From NCBI GenBank assembly GCA_036005185.1, contig DASYQS010000049.1, forward strand, positions 124,001 to 188,000: a stretch of DNA of 64,000 nucleotides. The letters are read 5' to 3'. Positions within the stretch are counted from its first letter, which is position 1. Each line of letters opens with the position of its first letter. Below, piece after piece: positions 1 to 8,075 of this stretch. Both the position numbers and the translations under genes were made by a program. The notes beneath the pieces were generated by a model. It was not told the origin of the DNA. It did no database searches and saw only the letters and a program-made list of their open reading frames with translations. The DNA is from VBAU01 sp036005185. Lineage in GTDB: Bacteria > Bacteroidota > Bacteroidia > Chitinophagales > Chitinophagaceae.

Positions 1-14
1 CAGTTTGTTGTGTT

Positions 15-1247
15 ATGCACCCGAAGAATTTATCAATTAAAGATTTTAGTTATCATCTCCCTGAAGATCGTATTGCTAAATATCCTTTACCGGAAAGGGA
101 TTCCTCAAAACTACTGATCTATGACAATGGAAAAATCTTCGAAGATGTTTACAAGAATTTAGATCAGCATTTGCCTTCCAATTCTTTACTTATTTTTAAT
201 GACACCAAAGTAATTGAAGCCAGGTTATTATTTCAAAAACCTACAGGTGGTGTTATCGAAATTTTTTGCTTAGCGCCTCATGAACAATATGCTGATATTA
301 CGAATGGAATGAGGCAGCGTAGCGAGGTGCTTTGGTTATGTTTGATCGGTGGTGCGTCAAAATGGAAACATGGACAGGTGCTGGAAAAAAAACTAAAAGG
401 AGAAAATAAAGAGATCCTTCTGATAGCCAAATACGTTGAGAAAAAAACGGATGTCTTTGTTATCGAATTCTCTTGGAATGATGACGGTTTGAGTTTTGAA
501 GAAATATTACATTACGCAGGAGCAATGCCACTACCTCCTTATCTAAAAAGAGAAGCGGAAAAATTAGACATAGAAAGATATCAAACAATTTATGCTCACT
601 ACGAAGGGTCTGTAGCAGCCCCTACAGCAGGCTTGCATTTTACAGAAACCATTTTGAATAAATTAAAAGCAAAAAGTATTGAAACTGATTTTGTAACTCT
701 GCATGTAGGAGCTGGCACCTTTAAACCTGTGAAGGCCGAAACAATGGAAGGGCATGAGATGCATTCCGAATTCATAAACGTTTCAAAAAAAACAATTCAA
801 AACATTTTTGATAATCTTTCCCGAAACATTATTCCTGTTGGTACTACCTCGCTCCGTACTATTGAGACGATGTATTGGTTAGGATTAAAATTGAAAACAG
901 GAGGGGAAAATGATTTGTTGCTTACACAGTGGGAACCTTATGAATTAGAAAAATATGATCTTACTCCTCATGAAGCTTTACATGCTTTGCTTGACTTCAT
1001 GGATGAAAAGAACATGGAACGATTGATCATGAAGACGCAAATTCTGATAGCCCCCTCTTACAAAATAAAAATTGCGAATGCTCTTATCACTAATTTTCAC
1101 CAGCCGCATTCAACCTTGCTATTACTTGTCGCGGCATTTGTTGGAAATGATTGGAGAAAGATTTACGATCATGCTTTGCAAAATAATTTTCGCTTTCTTA
1201 GCTATGGGGATGGATGCTTATTGTGGCTTAGTCGGGCCACAGTTTAA
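15..1247 (+). CDS. queA: S-adenosylmethionine:tRNA ribosyltransferase-isomerase
   Basis: QueA transfers and isomerises the ribosyl part of S-adenosylmethionine onto 7-deazaguanine in tRNA, giving epoxyqueuosine at the wobble position (known for the family). The 410-residue protein has the family pattern throughout: a beta-barrel N-terminus, PLPPYLKR near residue 173 and the hallmark AAPTAGLHFT near residue 203. The length is slightly above the usual 350-400, as in other Bacteroidota. The ATG lies only 14 bases into the window, with TTTG seven bases upstream, so the promoter is mostly outside. It runs tail to tail with the sensor kinase. It seems intact and I see no alternative identity. Confidence 0.95.
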   Translation: MHPKNLSIKDFSYHLPEDRIAKYPLPERDSSKLLIYDNGKIFEDVYKNLDQHLPSNSLLIFNDTKVIEARLLFQKPTGGVIEIFCLAPHEQYADITNGMRQRSEVLWLCLIGGASKWKHGQVLEKKLKGENKEILLIAKYVEKKTDVFVIEFSWNDDGLSFEEILHYAGAMPLPPYLKREAEKLDIERYQTIYAHYEGSVAAPTAGLHFTETILNKLKAKSIETDFVTLHVGAGTFKPVKAETMEGHEMHSEFINVSKKTIQNIFDNLSRNIIPVGTTSLRTIETMYWLGLKLKTGGENDLLLTQWEPYELEKYDLTPHEALHALLDFMDEKNMERLIMKTQILIAPSYKIKIANALITNFHQPHSTLLLLVAAFVGNDWRKIYDHALQNNFRFLSYGDGCLLWLSRATV

Positions 1248-1291
1248 AGGCATTTGTAGTTTAATTGCGTATGAATCGTAGCGCGGGTTGT

Positions 1292-2659
1292 TCATGCAGG
1301 CACCGGAGATATTACCGGCTGTCGCTGAAGTTTTTTTAGCGGAAACTCTAAAGTGAATGTACTGCCCCTTCCCAGCACGCTGTCAACTTTAATCTCACCT
1401 CCATGCGCCTCTACCATTGTTTTTACATAGCTCAGACCAAGTCCAAATCCTTTTACGTTGTGGATATTTCCTGTATGTGCACGATAAAATTTTTCGAAGA
1501 CACGTTTCACTGTTTCTTTGTTCATCCCGATGCCATTATCTTCTATAACTATCACAAGGTTTCTTTCCGTGGATTGAGTAGTGATCTTTATTAAAGGGGG
1601 TTGATCTTCTTTTGAATATTTGATGGAGTTATCGATCAAATTATTGATGAGGTTGGAAAAATGAATTTCATCACCATCTATCAGATCATTTTCGGCGTTC
1701 AGTAAAAGTTCAGCCTTGCCATTTTTTTCCTCTAATTGTAAAGTAAAATTTTCAACAACATCCTTGATCACCTGGTGAGTATGAATAGGTCGCTTGAGCA
1801 ATTGCACTTCCTGTTTATCGAGTAGGGCCGCTTTTAAAATAGTCTCCACTTGGCGATTCATCCTTTTATTTTCTTCTTTAATAATCGTGCTGAAATAATT
1901 CATCTTTTCCTTGTTACTCGCAACCTTGTCATTCTTTAAGGCATCAACAGCCAGCGAAATTGTAGCCAATGGTGTTTTAAACTCATGAGTCATGTTATTA
2001 ATAAAATCATTTTTTATCTCACTCAATTTTTTTTGTCGCAGCATGGTTCTTACAGTAAGATAAAATGATGCCATGATCAATAAGGTAAAGACGATCGCCG
2101 AAACTATTGGCAACCATAATGACTCGAAGACCATGGTTTGATAGTTCATTACAATAACGATCAACATTTCATTAGGAGAAAGATTTTCTGTTTCGCTGCC
2201 ACTGGGTGAGTTTAAAGCGATTAAATATGGATAATTTTTGGGATTGCTCTCATTGTAAACATTTACAAAATTCTTCGATTGTTTCTCCATGAAATTTGTT
2301 GGATTGATCGCTACTCCAAATTCAAACTTCACATTATCCAGATCATACTGATGGAAAGCTTTTCTGATAATTCCCTCTATCTGATTTACACTTAATCGTT
2401 GCCCTACCGTATTAGGTCGTAAATATTCAATGGAAAATTCTCCAGGGGCAAGGCCAGGGAAGCTTTTACTGTCAGTGTTATAATTGGCCTTATGCTGAAC
2501 AAGATTATTACCGGCCAACGTAACTCCATCCTGTATTTTATGTTTTACCTGTTCCTGTTTCAGCAGCACCATGTTTTTTAGCCATAAAAGCTGAATGACA
2601 ATGATGCCAATTAGTGATAGACTGATCAATCCGATTATTATGGGAAAAATTTTCTTCAC
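1292..2659 (-). CDS. Two-transmembrane sensor histidine kinase
   Basis: An inner-membrane sensor kinase of 455 residues. The first membrane segment is at about residues 4-27, followed by a periplasmic region of about 150 residues with no domain I recognise. The second segment (about 183-205) leads directly into the dimerisation domain without a clear HAMP. The phosphoacceptor is in NNMTHEFKTPLA near residue 225. The ATP-binding domain shows the N box (NLINNLIDNSIKYS), IEDNGIGM and GFGLGLSYVK. No response regulator is adjacent on either side within the window, so its partner and signal are unknown. A TAAATTTG element at 2715-2722 on the minus strand could be its -7 box, although no good -33 box accompanies it. 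Confidence 0.9.
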   Translation of the reverse strand: MKKIFPIIIGLISLSLIGIIVIQLLWLKNMVLLKQEQVKHKIQDGVTLAGNNLVQHKANYNTDSKSFPGLAPGEFSIEYLRPNTVGQRLSVNQIEGIIRKAFHQYDLDNVKFEFGVAINPTNFMEKQSKNFVNVYNESNPKNYPYLIALNSPSGSETENLSPNEMLIVIVMNYQTMVFESLWLPIVSAIVFTLLIMASFYLTVRTMLRQKKLSEIKNDFINNMTHEFKTPLATISLAVDALKNDKVASNKEKMNYFSTIIKEENKRMNRQVETILKAALLDKQEVQLLKRPIHTHQVIKDVVENFTLQLEEKNGKAELLLNAENDLIDGDEIHFSNLINNLIDNSIKYSKEDQPPLIKITTQSTERNLVIVIEDNGIGMNKETVKRVFEKFYRAHTGNIHNVKGFGLGLSYVKTMVEAHGGEIKVDSVLGRGSTFTLEFPLKKLQRQPVISPVPA

Positions 2660-2891
2660 TCTGGTTATTTGCTTCTTGAAAGATAATATGTTTTTACAAG
2701 CATGAAAAACTCGGCAAATTTACTATTCCATAATCCGGGCCAGAGTTGCTATGGTAATAAAATCTGCATTTTAACACAGGTTTAGGGCAATTTAAACTTT
2801 TTAGCTTGTCTCGGTTGTAATGTGACTAAACGATCAATTTTTTTAAACGGCACAACTTTGGTAAAATAAATTTTAGAGTTAAATTGTATTT

Positions 2892-3443
2892 ATGATTGAC
2901 CCCGCTTCCGGCATATTGCTCATTTCTGATCCCTTTTTAAAAGATCCCAATTTTATGAGGACGGTGGTTTTTTTGTGTGAGCATCAGGAACAAGGAAGCT
3001 TTGGTTTTGTGCTCAACCGCAAATATGAAAACACTATTGACGAATTGATACCTGATCTGGAAGGTCATAAAATTCCTTTGTATTATGGCGGACCGGTTCA
3101 AATGGACTCCATTCACTTTTTGCATCAGTATCCAAACGAAATTCCTGGTGGGCAGGAAGTAATGAAAGGAATTTACTGGGGAGGAGATTTTGATAAAGTT
3201 GTTGACATGATAAAAAATGGTGAGATCGACGAAAACAAGATCCGTTTTTTTATCGGTTACTCAGGCTGGAGTGATGGACAACTAAGTAGTGAGCTCAAAG
3301 AAAAATCTTGGTTAACTGTAAAAGCCACACGCAAATTGGTTTTTCATCGTGATTATAAAGAAATATGGAAAGATTCTCTAAAACTACTTGGCGGAGAATA
3401 TGAAATCATGATCAATTTCCCAATTGACCCACAGCTTAACTAG
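2892..3443 (+). CDS. YqgE/AlgH family protein
   Basis: A 183-residue protein of the YqgE/AlgH (DUF179) family, conserved in bacteria but of unsettled biochemical role. Recognisable family features are the N-terminal GILLISDPFLKDPNFMRTVV stretch, the SFGFVLNR segment near residue 36, YYGGPVQMD near residue 64, and the RFFIGYSGW motif near residue 116. Length is typical. It is a single-gene unit, divergent from the sensor kinase and convergent with the atpD-atpC unit. Function cannot be inferred from context. Confidence 0.88.
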   Translation: MIDPASGILLISDPFLKDPNFMRTVVFLCEHQEQGSFGFVLNRKYENTIDELIPDLEGHKIPLYYGGPVQMDSIHFLHQYPNEIPGGQEVMKGIYWGGDFDKVVDMIKNGEIDENKIRFFIGYSGWSDGQLSSELKEKSWLTVKATRKLVFHRDYKEIWKDSLKLLGGEYEIMINFPIDPQLN

Positions 3444-3573
3444 TCTCCTCCTCTTTCACATTAAAATCATCTTCAGTTTTTTACTTTCAATTTTATTCCA
3501 TAAGAGAGTATTACTGCCAATATAGTAGTGATAAGAATTAAGTTGTAGATTCTTAAGATTGTTTTTTAAACGA

Positions 3574-3600
3574 AAAAACCCTCAACTTTCGTTGAGGGTT
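3574..3600 (-). terminator. Intrinsic terminator of the atpD-atpC unit
   Basis: Read on the minus strand, arms AACCCTCAAC and GTTGAGGGTT enclose a short GAAA loop and are followed by a run of T's. It lies just downstream of the atpC stop codon. The hairpin could also act weakly on the plus strand for yqgE, but the T-tract favours the minus strand. Confidence 0.85.
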
Positions 3601-3640
3601 AGTATTTCACAAAGTTGGGACCGACTGGTTTTTCTCCAGT

Positions 3641-3901
3641 TTATTCTTCCACGGGCACTGCTCCTTCTACCAGAACAGTCACTTTGTTATTAAGTACTTC
3701 AACAAATCCGCTTTGTATATCAAAATAAGAGAAATGATTCTGTTTGTCCTTGATAACTTTTACACGGCCTGCTTTTAAAGCACTCACCAAAGGTGCATGT
3801 TTTTCTAAAACTTCAAAACTACCACCAATACCGGGCATTTGTACACCATATACTTCGCCGCTGTAAAGTTTGCGCTCAGGTGTAAGTATTTCGAGATTCA
3901 T
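3641..3901 (-). CDS. atpC: F1F0 ATP synthase epsilon subunit (short form)
   Basis: The epsilon subunit joins the gamma rotor stalk to the F0 ring and restrains ATP hydrolysis. This 86-residue protein contains only the N-terminal beta-sandwich (LEILTPERKLYSGEV, GSFEVLEKHAPLVSAL) and ends where the C-terminal inhibitory helical hairpin would begin. Short epsilon subunits are common in Bacteroidota, so I read it as complete. It is separated from atpD by a broken four-helix-bundle gene, and a heptameric repeat array lies directly against its start codon. Both are unusual, because the two subunits are normally made together from adjacent genes. Confidence 0.92.
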   Translation of the reverse strand: MNLEILTPERKLYSGEVYGVQMPGIGGSFEVLEKHAPLVSALKAGRVKVIKDKQNHFSYFDIQSGFVEVLNNKVTVLVEGAVPVEE

Positions 3902-3902
3902 T

Positions 3903-3923
3903 AGTATTTAGTATTCAGTATTC
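3903..3923 (+). repeat. Heptameric repeat array, AGTATTC class
   Basis: Three direct 7-base units, AGTATTT then AGTATTC twice, sit immediately upstream of the atpC start codon. The same consensus recurs in inverted orientation at 4304-4331, so the two arrays bracket the four-helix-bundle pseudogene. Confidence 0.8.
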
Positions 3924-3927
3924 AGAC

Positions 3928-4286
3928 CTATTCGTCGTCTTTTAACCCATTATAAAAGGTCAGTATCATTTTATAAATCTGCAAAGCCTCATCTATCAAT
4001 GATCTATAAACCTCTTTATTTAGATAATTAATTCTGTACGCTAATTTAATTTGTGTTTGAACCTCATTAATTGATCCCATAGAAATTTCAAGGAACCGCT
4101 TGAACTGTTTATTTGTGCCTCTTCCCGCTCCTTCAGAAATATTGCTAGGAACAGAAACTGAGCAACTTCTTAACTGAGCGATCAACCCATATTTTTCTTC
4201 TTTAGGAAAGCTTGTTGTTATTTCATAAATCCTTACAACAAAATCTATGGATCGCTGCCAATTTTAAGCTCCCTATAGTTATGCAT
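3928..4286 (-). pseudogene. Frameshifted four-helix-bundle (S23/IVP-like) protein
   Basis: The downstream part (3928-4185) encodes 85 residues with the hallmarks of the four-helix-bundle family first described from intervening sequences in 23S rRNA genes: LRSCSVSVPSNISEGAGR and KRFLEISMGSINEVQTQI. The family's usual N-terminus, MHNYRELK followed by a WQRS-type motif, is present upstream from an ATG at 4286. It is out of frame: at about 4260-4263 the minus strand reads AAAATTGGCAG, where one extra T would restore a continuous frame through IWQRSIDF. I therefore read it as a single-base deletion in a roughly 120-codon gene. A sequencing error is possible. The gene sits between atpD and atpC and is flanked by inverted heptameric repeats, which suggests insertion as a unit. 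Confidence 0.8.
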
Positions 4287-4303
4287 TCCCATCAGTGATG
4301 TCT

Positions 4304-4331
4304 TAGTACTAAATACTGAATACTTAGTACT
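4304..4331 (-). repeat. Heptameric repeat array, AGTATTC class, inverted copy
   Basis: On the minus strand there are four units: AGTACTA, AGTATTC, AGTATTT, AGTACTA. The array overlaps the atpD stop codon. Its consensus matches the array at 3903-3923 in the opposite orientation, giving an inverted-repeat frame of about 430 bases around the four-helix-bundle pseudogene. Confidence 0.8.
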
Positions 4332-5829
4332 ATCCCTGCGCCTGCGCCAATATCTTTTTTCCTTTTTCAATCGCATCATCAATAGTGCCTACCAGGTTGA
4401 AAGCTGCTTCGGGGTATTCATCCACTTCACCGTCCATGATCATATTAAATCCGCGGATAGTTTCCTCTATCGGCACCAATACTCCCTTTAATCCTGTAAA
4501 TGCTTCGGCCACATGGAAGGGCTGCGAAAGGAAACGCTGCACCTTTCTTGCACGGCCAACAGTTAACTTATCCTCATCGCTTAATTCATCCATGCCAAGA
4601 ATAGCGATAATATCCTGTAATTCCTTATAACGTTGTAAAATTAATTTCACTCTGTTTGCACAATTATAGTGTGCATCACCCACTACCTGAGGCATCAAAA
4701 TTCTTGAAGTTGAATCCAACGGATCCACAGCAGGGTAAATTCCAAGGTCAGCAATTTTTCTGCTCAATACTGTTGTAGCATCAAGATGGGCAAATGTGGT
4801 TGCGGGAGCTGGATCAGTTAAATCGTCTGCAGGAACATATACGGCCTGTACAGATGTAATAGATCCATTTTTTGTTGATGTGATTCTTTCTTGCATAATT
4901 CCCATCTCTGTCGCCAGTGTTGGCTGGTAACCCACAGCCGAAGGCATACGACCTAATAATGCAGATACTTCGGAACCAGCTTGTGTGAAACGGAAAATAT
5001 TATCAACGAAGAAAAGAATATCACGGCCCTTGCCTTGCCCGTCACCATCACGATAGTATTCAGCGACTGTTAAACCACTAAGCGCTACTCTTGCACGGGC
5101 ACCGGGTGGTTCGTTCATTTGACCGAAAATAAATGTTGCTTTTGATTCAGATAACTCTTTCAGATTTACTTTGCTCAAATCCCAGCCGCCCTGTTCCATA
5201 CTATGTTTAAAATCTTCGCCATACTTCATAATACCCGCCTCGATCATTTCTCTCATCAGGTCATTTCCTTCGCGGGTTCTTTCGCCCACCCCGGCAAATA
5301 CGGAAAGACCTCCATAGCTTTTTGCAATATTGTTGATAAGTTCCTGAATAATGACTGTCTTACCCACACCGGCGCCGCCAAACAAACCAATTTTACCGCC
5401 TTTAGCATAAGGCTCAATCAGGTCAATAACTTTTATACCTGTAAATAAAACCTCAGTACTTGTTGAAAGATTTTCGAATGTAGGCGGTTTATTGTGAATA
5501 GGACGACCATTTGCTTTTGAAACGGCAGGCAAACCATCAATTGGATCCCCTGTTACATTGAACAAGCGCCCCCGGATACCTTCGCCGGTGGGCATGGCGA
5601 TCGCAATTCCAGTGTCAACCACTTCCGTTCCGCGAATAAGGCCTTCGGTTCCATCCATTGCTATGCAACGAACACTGTCCTCGCCAAGGTGCTGCTGTAC
5701 TTCAAGAACCAGCACATCTCCATTTTCACGTTTTAATTCAAGCGCATTATAAATTTCGGGAAGTTTACCTTCAAACTGCACATCAATCACCGCTCCAATA
5801 ACCTGTTTTACTTTACCTGTGTTTGCCAT
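4330..5829 (-). CDS. atpD: F1F0 ATP synthase beta subunit
   Basis: This is the catalytic subunit of F1. The 499-residue protein has the P-loop GGAGVGKTVIIQEL near residue 155, GERTREGNDL near 183, ALSGLTVAEYYRD near 248, the Walker B region ILFFVDNIFRFTQAG, and the conserved C-terminal domain. Length is normal for the phylum. In Bacteroidota atpD-atpC commonly forms a unit apart from the other F1F0 genes, as here. A good promoter lies at 5928-5958. The roughly 90-base leader between it and the start codon is filled with inverted heptameric repeats. No key residue seems missing. Confidence 0.98.
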   Translation of the reverse strand: MANTGKVKQVIGAVIDVQFEGKLPEIYNALELKRENGDVLVLEVQQHLGEDSVRCIAMDGTEGLIRGTEVVDTGIAIAMPTGEGIRGRLFNVTGDPIDGLPAVSKANGRPIHNKPPTFENLSTSTEVLFTGIKVIDLIEPYAKGGKIGLFGGAGVGKTVIIQELINNIAKSYGGLSVFAGVGERTREGNDLMREMIEAGIMKYGEDFKHSMEQGGWDLSKVNLKELSESKATFIFGQMNEPPGARARVALSGLTVAEYYRDGDGQGKGRDILFFVDNIFRFTQAGSEVSALLGRMPSAVGYQPTLATEMGIMQERITSTKNGSITSVQAVYVPADDLTDPAPATTFAHLDATTVLSRKIADLGIYPAVDPLDSTSRILMPQVVGDAHYNCANRVKLILQRYKELQDIIAILGMDELSDEDKLTVGRARKVQRFLSQPFHVAEAFTGLKGVLVPIEETIRGFNMIMDGEVDEYPEAAFNLVGTIDDAIEKGKKILAQAQG

Positions 5830-5839
5830 ATTCTTATTT

Positions 5840-5914
5840 CTGGTTCCTGGTTACTGGTTACTGGTCAATTTTAGAATAACCAGCAACGTACAACCAGCTA
5901 CTAGCAACCAGCAG
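5840..5914. repeat. Inverted pair of heptameric arrays, CTGGTTA class, in the atpD leader
   Basis: On the plus strand, 5840-5867 reads CTGGTTC, CTGGTTA, CTGGTTA, CTGGTCA. After a 12-base gap, 5880-5914 carries the same consensus on the minus strand (CTGGTTG, CTAGTAG, CTGGTTG, then a diverged unit and CTGGTTA). The pair could fold into a long imperfect hairpin in the atpD 5' untranslated region. Confidence 0.8.
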
Positions 5915-5927
5915 CTTTTTCAGGCCG

Positions 5928-5958
5928 CAAAGGTAAGGGCAGGAAGGCAATGTGCAAA
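5928..5958 (-). promoter_or_regulatory. Bacteroidota-type promoter of atpD
   Basis: On the minus strand, TTTG (5955-5958) is followed after 19 bases by TACCTTTG (5928-5935). This matches the TTTG / TAnnTTTG consensus of the Bacteroidota housekeeping sigma factor exactly. Transcription would start near 5921. Confidence 0.75.
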
Positions 5959-6029
5959 TTCAAAAATGATCGAATCTTAAAAAGTGAAAAAAAAATATTC
6001 AACCGGCTTTTAAGTCCTATTGAACTGAT

Positions 6030-6095
6030 GTTGCGACGCCTGCCTGTCCGGTAGGCAGGCTCCGTTCAGGTTTCTGTACGCTAATCATCTTTTTA
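6030..6095. repeat. GC-rich palindromic intergenic repeat, copy 1
   Basis: A perfect hairpin at 6038-6060 has 8-base arms GCCTGCCT and AGGCAGGC around GTCCGGT. It is flanked on the left by GTTGCGACGC and on the right by CGTTCAGGTTTCTGTACGCT followed by AATCATC. Both flanks recur next to related palindromes near 48789 and 23309, so this is a dispersed element of about 60-70 bases. It lies in the gap between the atpD promoter and the next gene. Confidence 0.75.
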
Positions 6096-6202
6096 TTCAC
6101 CAAGATTAAAAACTATCCTATCTTCTATAAAAACTTTGATTTTGTCCAAAATCTTAATACTCATTCGTCATACCCTATCATCTTTCAAGTAAAAATGGTT
6201 TT

Positions 6203-6631
6203 ATGCCAAAAACAATTATTCAGAAAGTTGTATTTAAAAACATTCCTGCTGCAACTTTATATAATACATATGTAAATGCTAAGGAACACAGCGCTTCTAT
6301 CGGAGCTCCCGTAAAAATTCAAAATAAAGAAAACACAAAGTTTAGCGCTGATGGTAATTATATTACTGGCAAAACTTTTCAGCTGGTAAAAGATAAACTG
6401 ATCGTGCAGAGCTGGCGGGCTGAAGACTGGAATAAATCCGATCTTGATTCAACTTTCGTTTTGCTTTTTGAACAACAGGGCAACGATGGTATTGTGAATA
6501 TGGTTCATGCGAATGTACCCGACAAGCATTTTGAAGACATCAAAAAAGGCTGGGGCGATTTTTATTGGAAGCCATGGAAAAAATATTTTACAGAAAAAAA
6601 TATTTCTACAACCAGAAAGACAAAAAAATAA
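6203..6631 (+). CDS. SRPBCC (START/AHSA1-like) domain protein
   Basis: A 142-residue single-domain protein of the Bet v 1/AHSA1 helix-grip fold, a family that binds hydrophobic ligands or chaperone partners. Indications are the N-terminal IIQKVVFKNIPAATLYNTYV strand-helix, the SADGNYITGKTFQLVKDKLI strand pair and the C-terminal helix GWGDFYWKPWKKYF. There is no signal peptide, so it should be cytoplasmic. It is the first gene of a co-directional run (6203-9986) with two YCII proteins, DinB, a second SRPBCC protein and an ECF sigma factor. This is a gene set typical of ECF42 modules. Its ligand is unknown. Confidence 0.8.
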   Translation: MPKTIIQKVVFKNIPAATLYNTYVNAKEHSASIGAPVKIQNKENTKFSADGNYITGKTFQLVKDKLIVQSWRAEDWNKSDLDSTFVLLFEQQGNDGIVNMVHANVPDKHFEDIKKGWGDFYWKPWKKYFTEKNISTTRKTKK

Positions 6632-6704
6632 GTCGCCGCTGTCCGGACTACAACGACTCATTCGTCATCATTAAAATCAATTATTAAAATTTAAATCGAC
6701 AATT

Positions 6705-7046
6705 ATGGAAAAGTTCATGTTTATTTTTCAGGGGGGGCAGCCGGAAAGAATGAGCCCTGAGCATATGCAAGCTCACATGGGTAAATGGATGGCATGGATT
6801 GAAAAATTAAATAAAGAAGGAAAATATGTTTCAGGGGAACCTCTGTTGCCGGGCGGTAAATTGGTAACCGGCACCAATAAATCCGTTACAGATGGCCCTT
6901 TTACTGAAGGCAAGGAAGTAGTGGGTGGTTTTTTTGTGATCAATGCAAAAGATATGGATGAGGCTGTCACCATTTCAAAAGACTTTCCTGATTTTGAATA
7001 TGGTGGTATTGTACAAGTGAGGCAGGTGATGAAAATAGAAATGTAA
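6705..7046 (+). CDS. YCII/DGPF domain protein, copy 1
   Basis: A 113-residue protein of the YCII-related (DGPF) family, a small ferredoxin-like fold often encoded next to ECF42 sigma factors. The motif TDGPFTEGKEVVGGF near residue 63 gives the family its name. It is a tandem paralogue of the next gene. The two proteins share most residues (MEKFM, GKWMAWIEKL, GEPLLPGGKL, DFEYGG, VQVRQVMKIEM), and about 50 bases upstream of each start codon are nearly the same too. The duplication therefore included the leader. The biochemical activity of this group is not established. Confidence 0.88.
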   Translation: MEKFMFIFQGGQPERMSPEHMQAHMGKWMAWIEKLNKEGKYVSGEPLLPGGKLVTGTNKSVTDGPFTEGKEVVGGFFVINAKDMDEAVTISKDFPDFEYGGIVQVRQVMKIEM

Positions 7047-7163
7047 TGATATACTCACTCTTATATTTATTCTAAAGCACATCTGAAAATTACTTGCTGT
7101 TTTCCGGAGCATTCGAGTTCTTTCATTATCATTAAAATCATTTTAAAATTTAAATCGACAATT

Positions 7164-7508
7164 ATGGAAAAGTTTATGCTTATTTTTCAAGGTAGTATGC
7201 CTTCTGAGGATTCCTCACCTGAATTTATGCAAGCACAAATGGGAAAATGGATGGCATGGATTGAAAAACTCAGCAAGGCTGGCAAATATGTCGCAGGCGA
7301 GCCTCTTCTTCCGGGCGGCAAATTAATAAACGGCAAAAATAAAACTGTAACAGACGGACCTTATACCGAAGGAAAAGAAGTCGTTGGGGGATTTTTTATA
7401 GTGAATGCAGCAAGTATGGATGAAGCCGTCAAAATGTGCGATGATTATCCGGATTTTGAATATGGAGGCAGTGTGCAAGTAAGACAAGTAATGAAAATAG
7501 AAATGTAA
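7164..7508 (+). CDS. YCII/DGPF domain protein, copy 2
   Basis: A 114-residue paralogue of the preceding gene, with TDGPYTEGKEVVGGF in place of TDGPFTEGKEVVGGF and the same C-terminal VRQVMKIEM. The segment just upstream (AAAATTTAAATCGACAATT before the ATG) is shared with copy 1, which marks a recent tandem duplication. Differences cluster near residues 10-20 (SMPSEDSSPEFMQAQ against GQPERMSPEHMQAH). It belongs to the ECF42-type gene set. Whether the copies differ in role is not visible here. Confidence 0.88.
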   Translation: MEKFMLIFQGSMPSEDSSPEFMQAQMGKWMAWIEKLSKAGKYVAGEPLLPGGKLINGKNKTVTDGPYTEGKEVVGGFFIVNAASMDEAVKMCDDYPDFEYGGSVQVRQVMKIEM

Positions 7509-7583
7509 ATCACAATCTTGGTTTTCTCGATAGGCACAAAGGTTGATGATTAAGATAACATGCAAAAAATAAAATAATTTAAA

Positions 7584-8069
7584 ATGACTAAATCAATTTA
7601 TCATTCAGAACTTATTCTGCAATTAAATGATCGGTTATTCATCAATGCTCTTGAAGGCATTACTGAAGAACAAGCAAAAGAAAGGCTCAGTGATCATAAC
7701 AATCCTATTAGTTGGATTGCCGCCCATACTTTATCATCCCGTTATTTCATGCTCGTGTTTTTAGGAAAGCCTGCAGAAAATCCTTATAGACATTTATTTG
7801 AAAACTTCAAACCCTTTGATCCTTCTTTAAATTATCCAACTCTCGGTGAGGTTAAAAAAGAATGGAAAAAGGTTTCAGATTTATTAAAAGATGCTCTAAA
7901 ATCGGTTACCGAACAACAACTGGCAGGCGAGTCTCCGATCAAAGCTCCCGTCGCTGATTCTACGAATGAAGGTACATTGGCGTTTCTTGCCGAACACGAG
8001 AGTTACGAAATAGGGCAGTTGGGTTTTCTAAAAAAATATTTTACCGGCGAAGCGATGAGCTATAATTAA
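7584..8069 (+). CDS. DinB family protein
   Basis: A 161-residue protein of the DinB/YfiT four-helix-bundle family, which includes metal-binding thiol transferases and damage-inducible proteins. Two conserved histidine regions are visible, WIAAHTLSSRYF near residue 48 and LAEHESYEIGQLGF near residue 137, matching the family's metal-ligand pattern. It has no signal peptide. It lies between the second YCII gene and an SRPBCC gene, with only six bases to the latter, so co-transcription is very likely. Substrate unknown. Confidence 0.85.
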   Translation: MTKSIYHSELILQLNDRLFINALEGITEEQAKERLSDHNNPISWIAAHTLSSRYFMLVFLGKPAENPYRHLFENFKPFDPSLNYPTLGEVKKEWKKVSDLLKDALKSVTEQQLAGESPIKAPVADSTNEGTLAFLAEHESYEIGQLGFLKKYFTGEAMSYN

Positions 8070-8075
8070 AAAACT

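Noticed and set aside
3641..3901. The short epsilon subunit as a truncated gene
   Set aside because: Bacteroidota often have epsilon subunits without the C-terminal helices, and the frame ends cleanly before a terminator.
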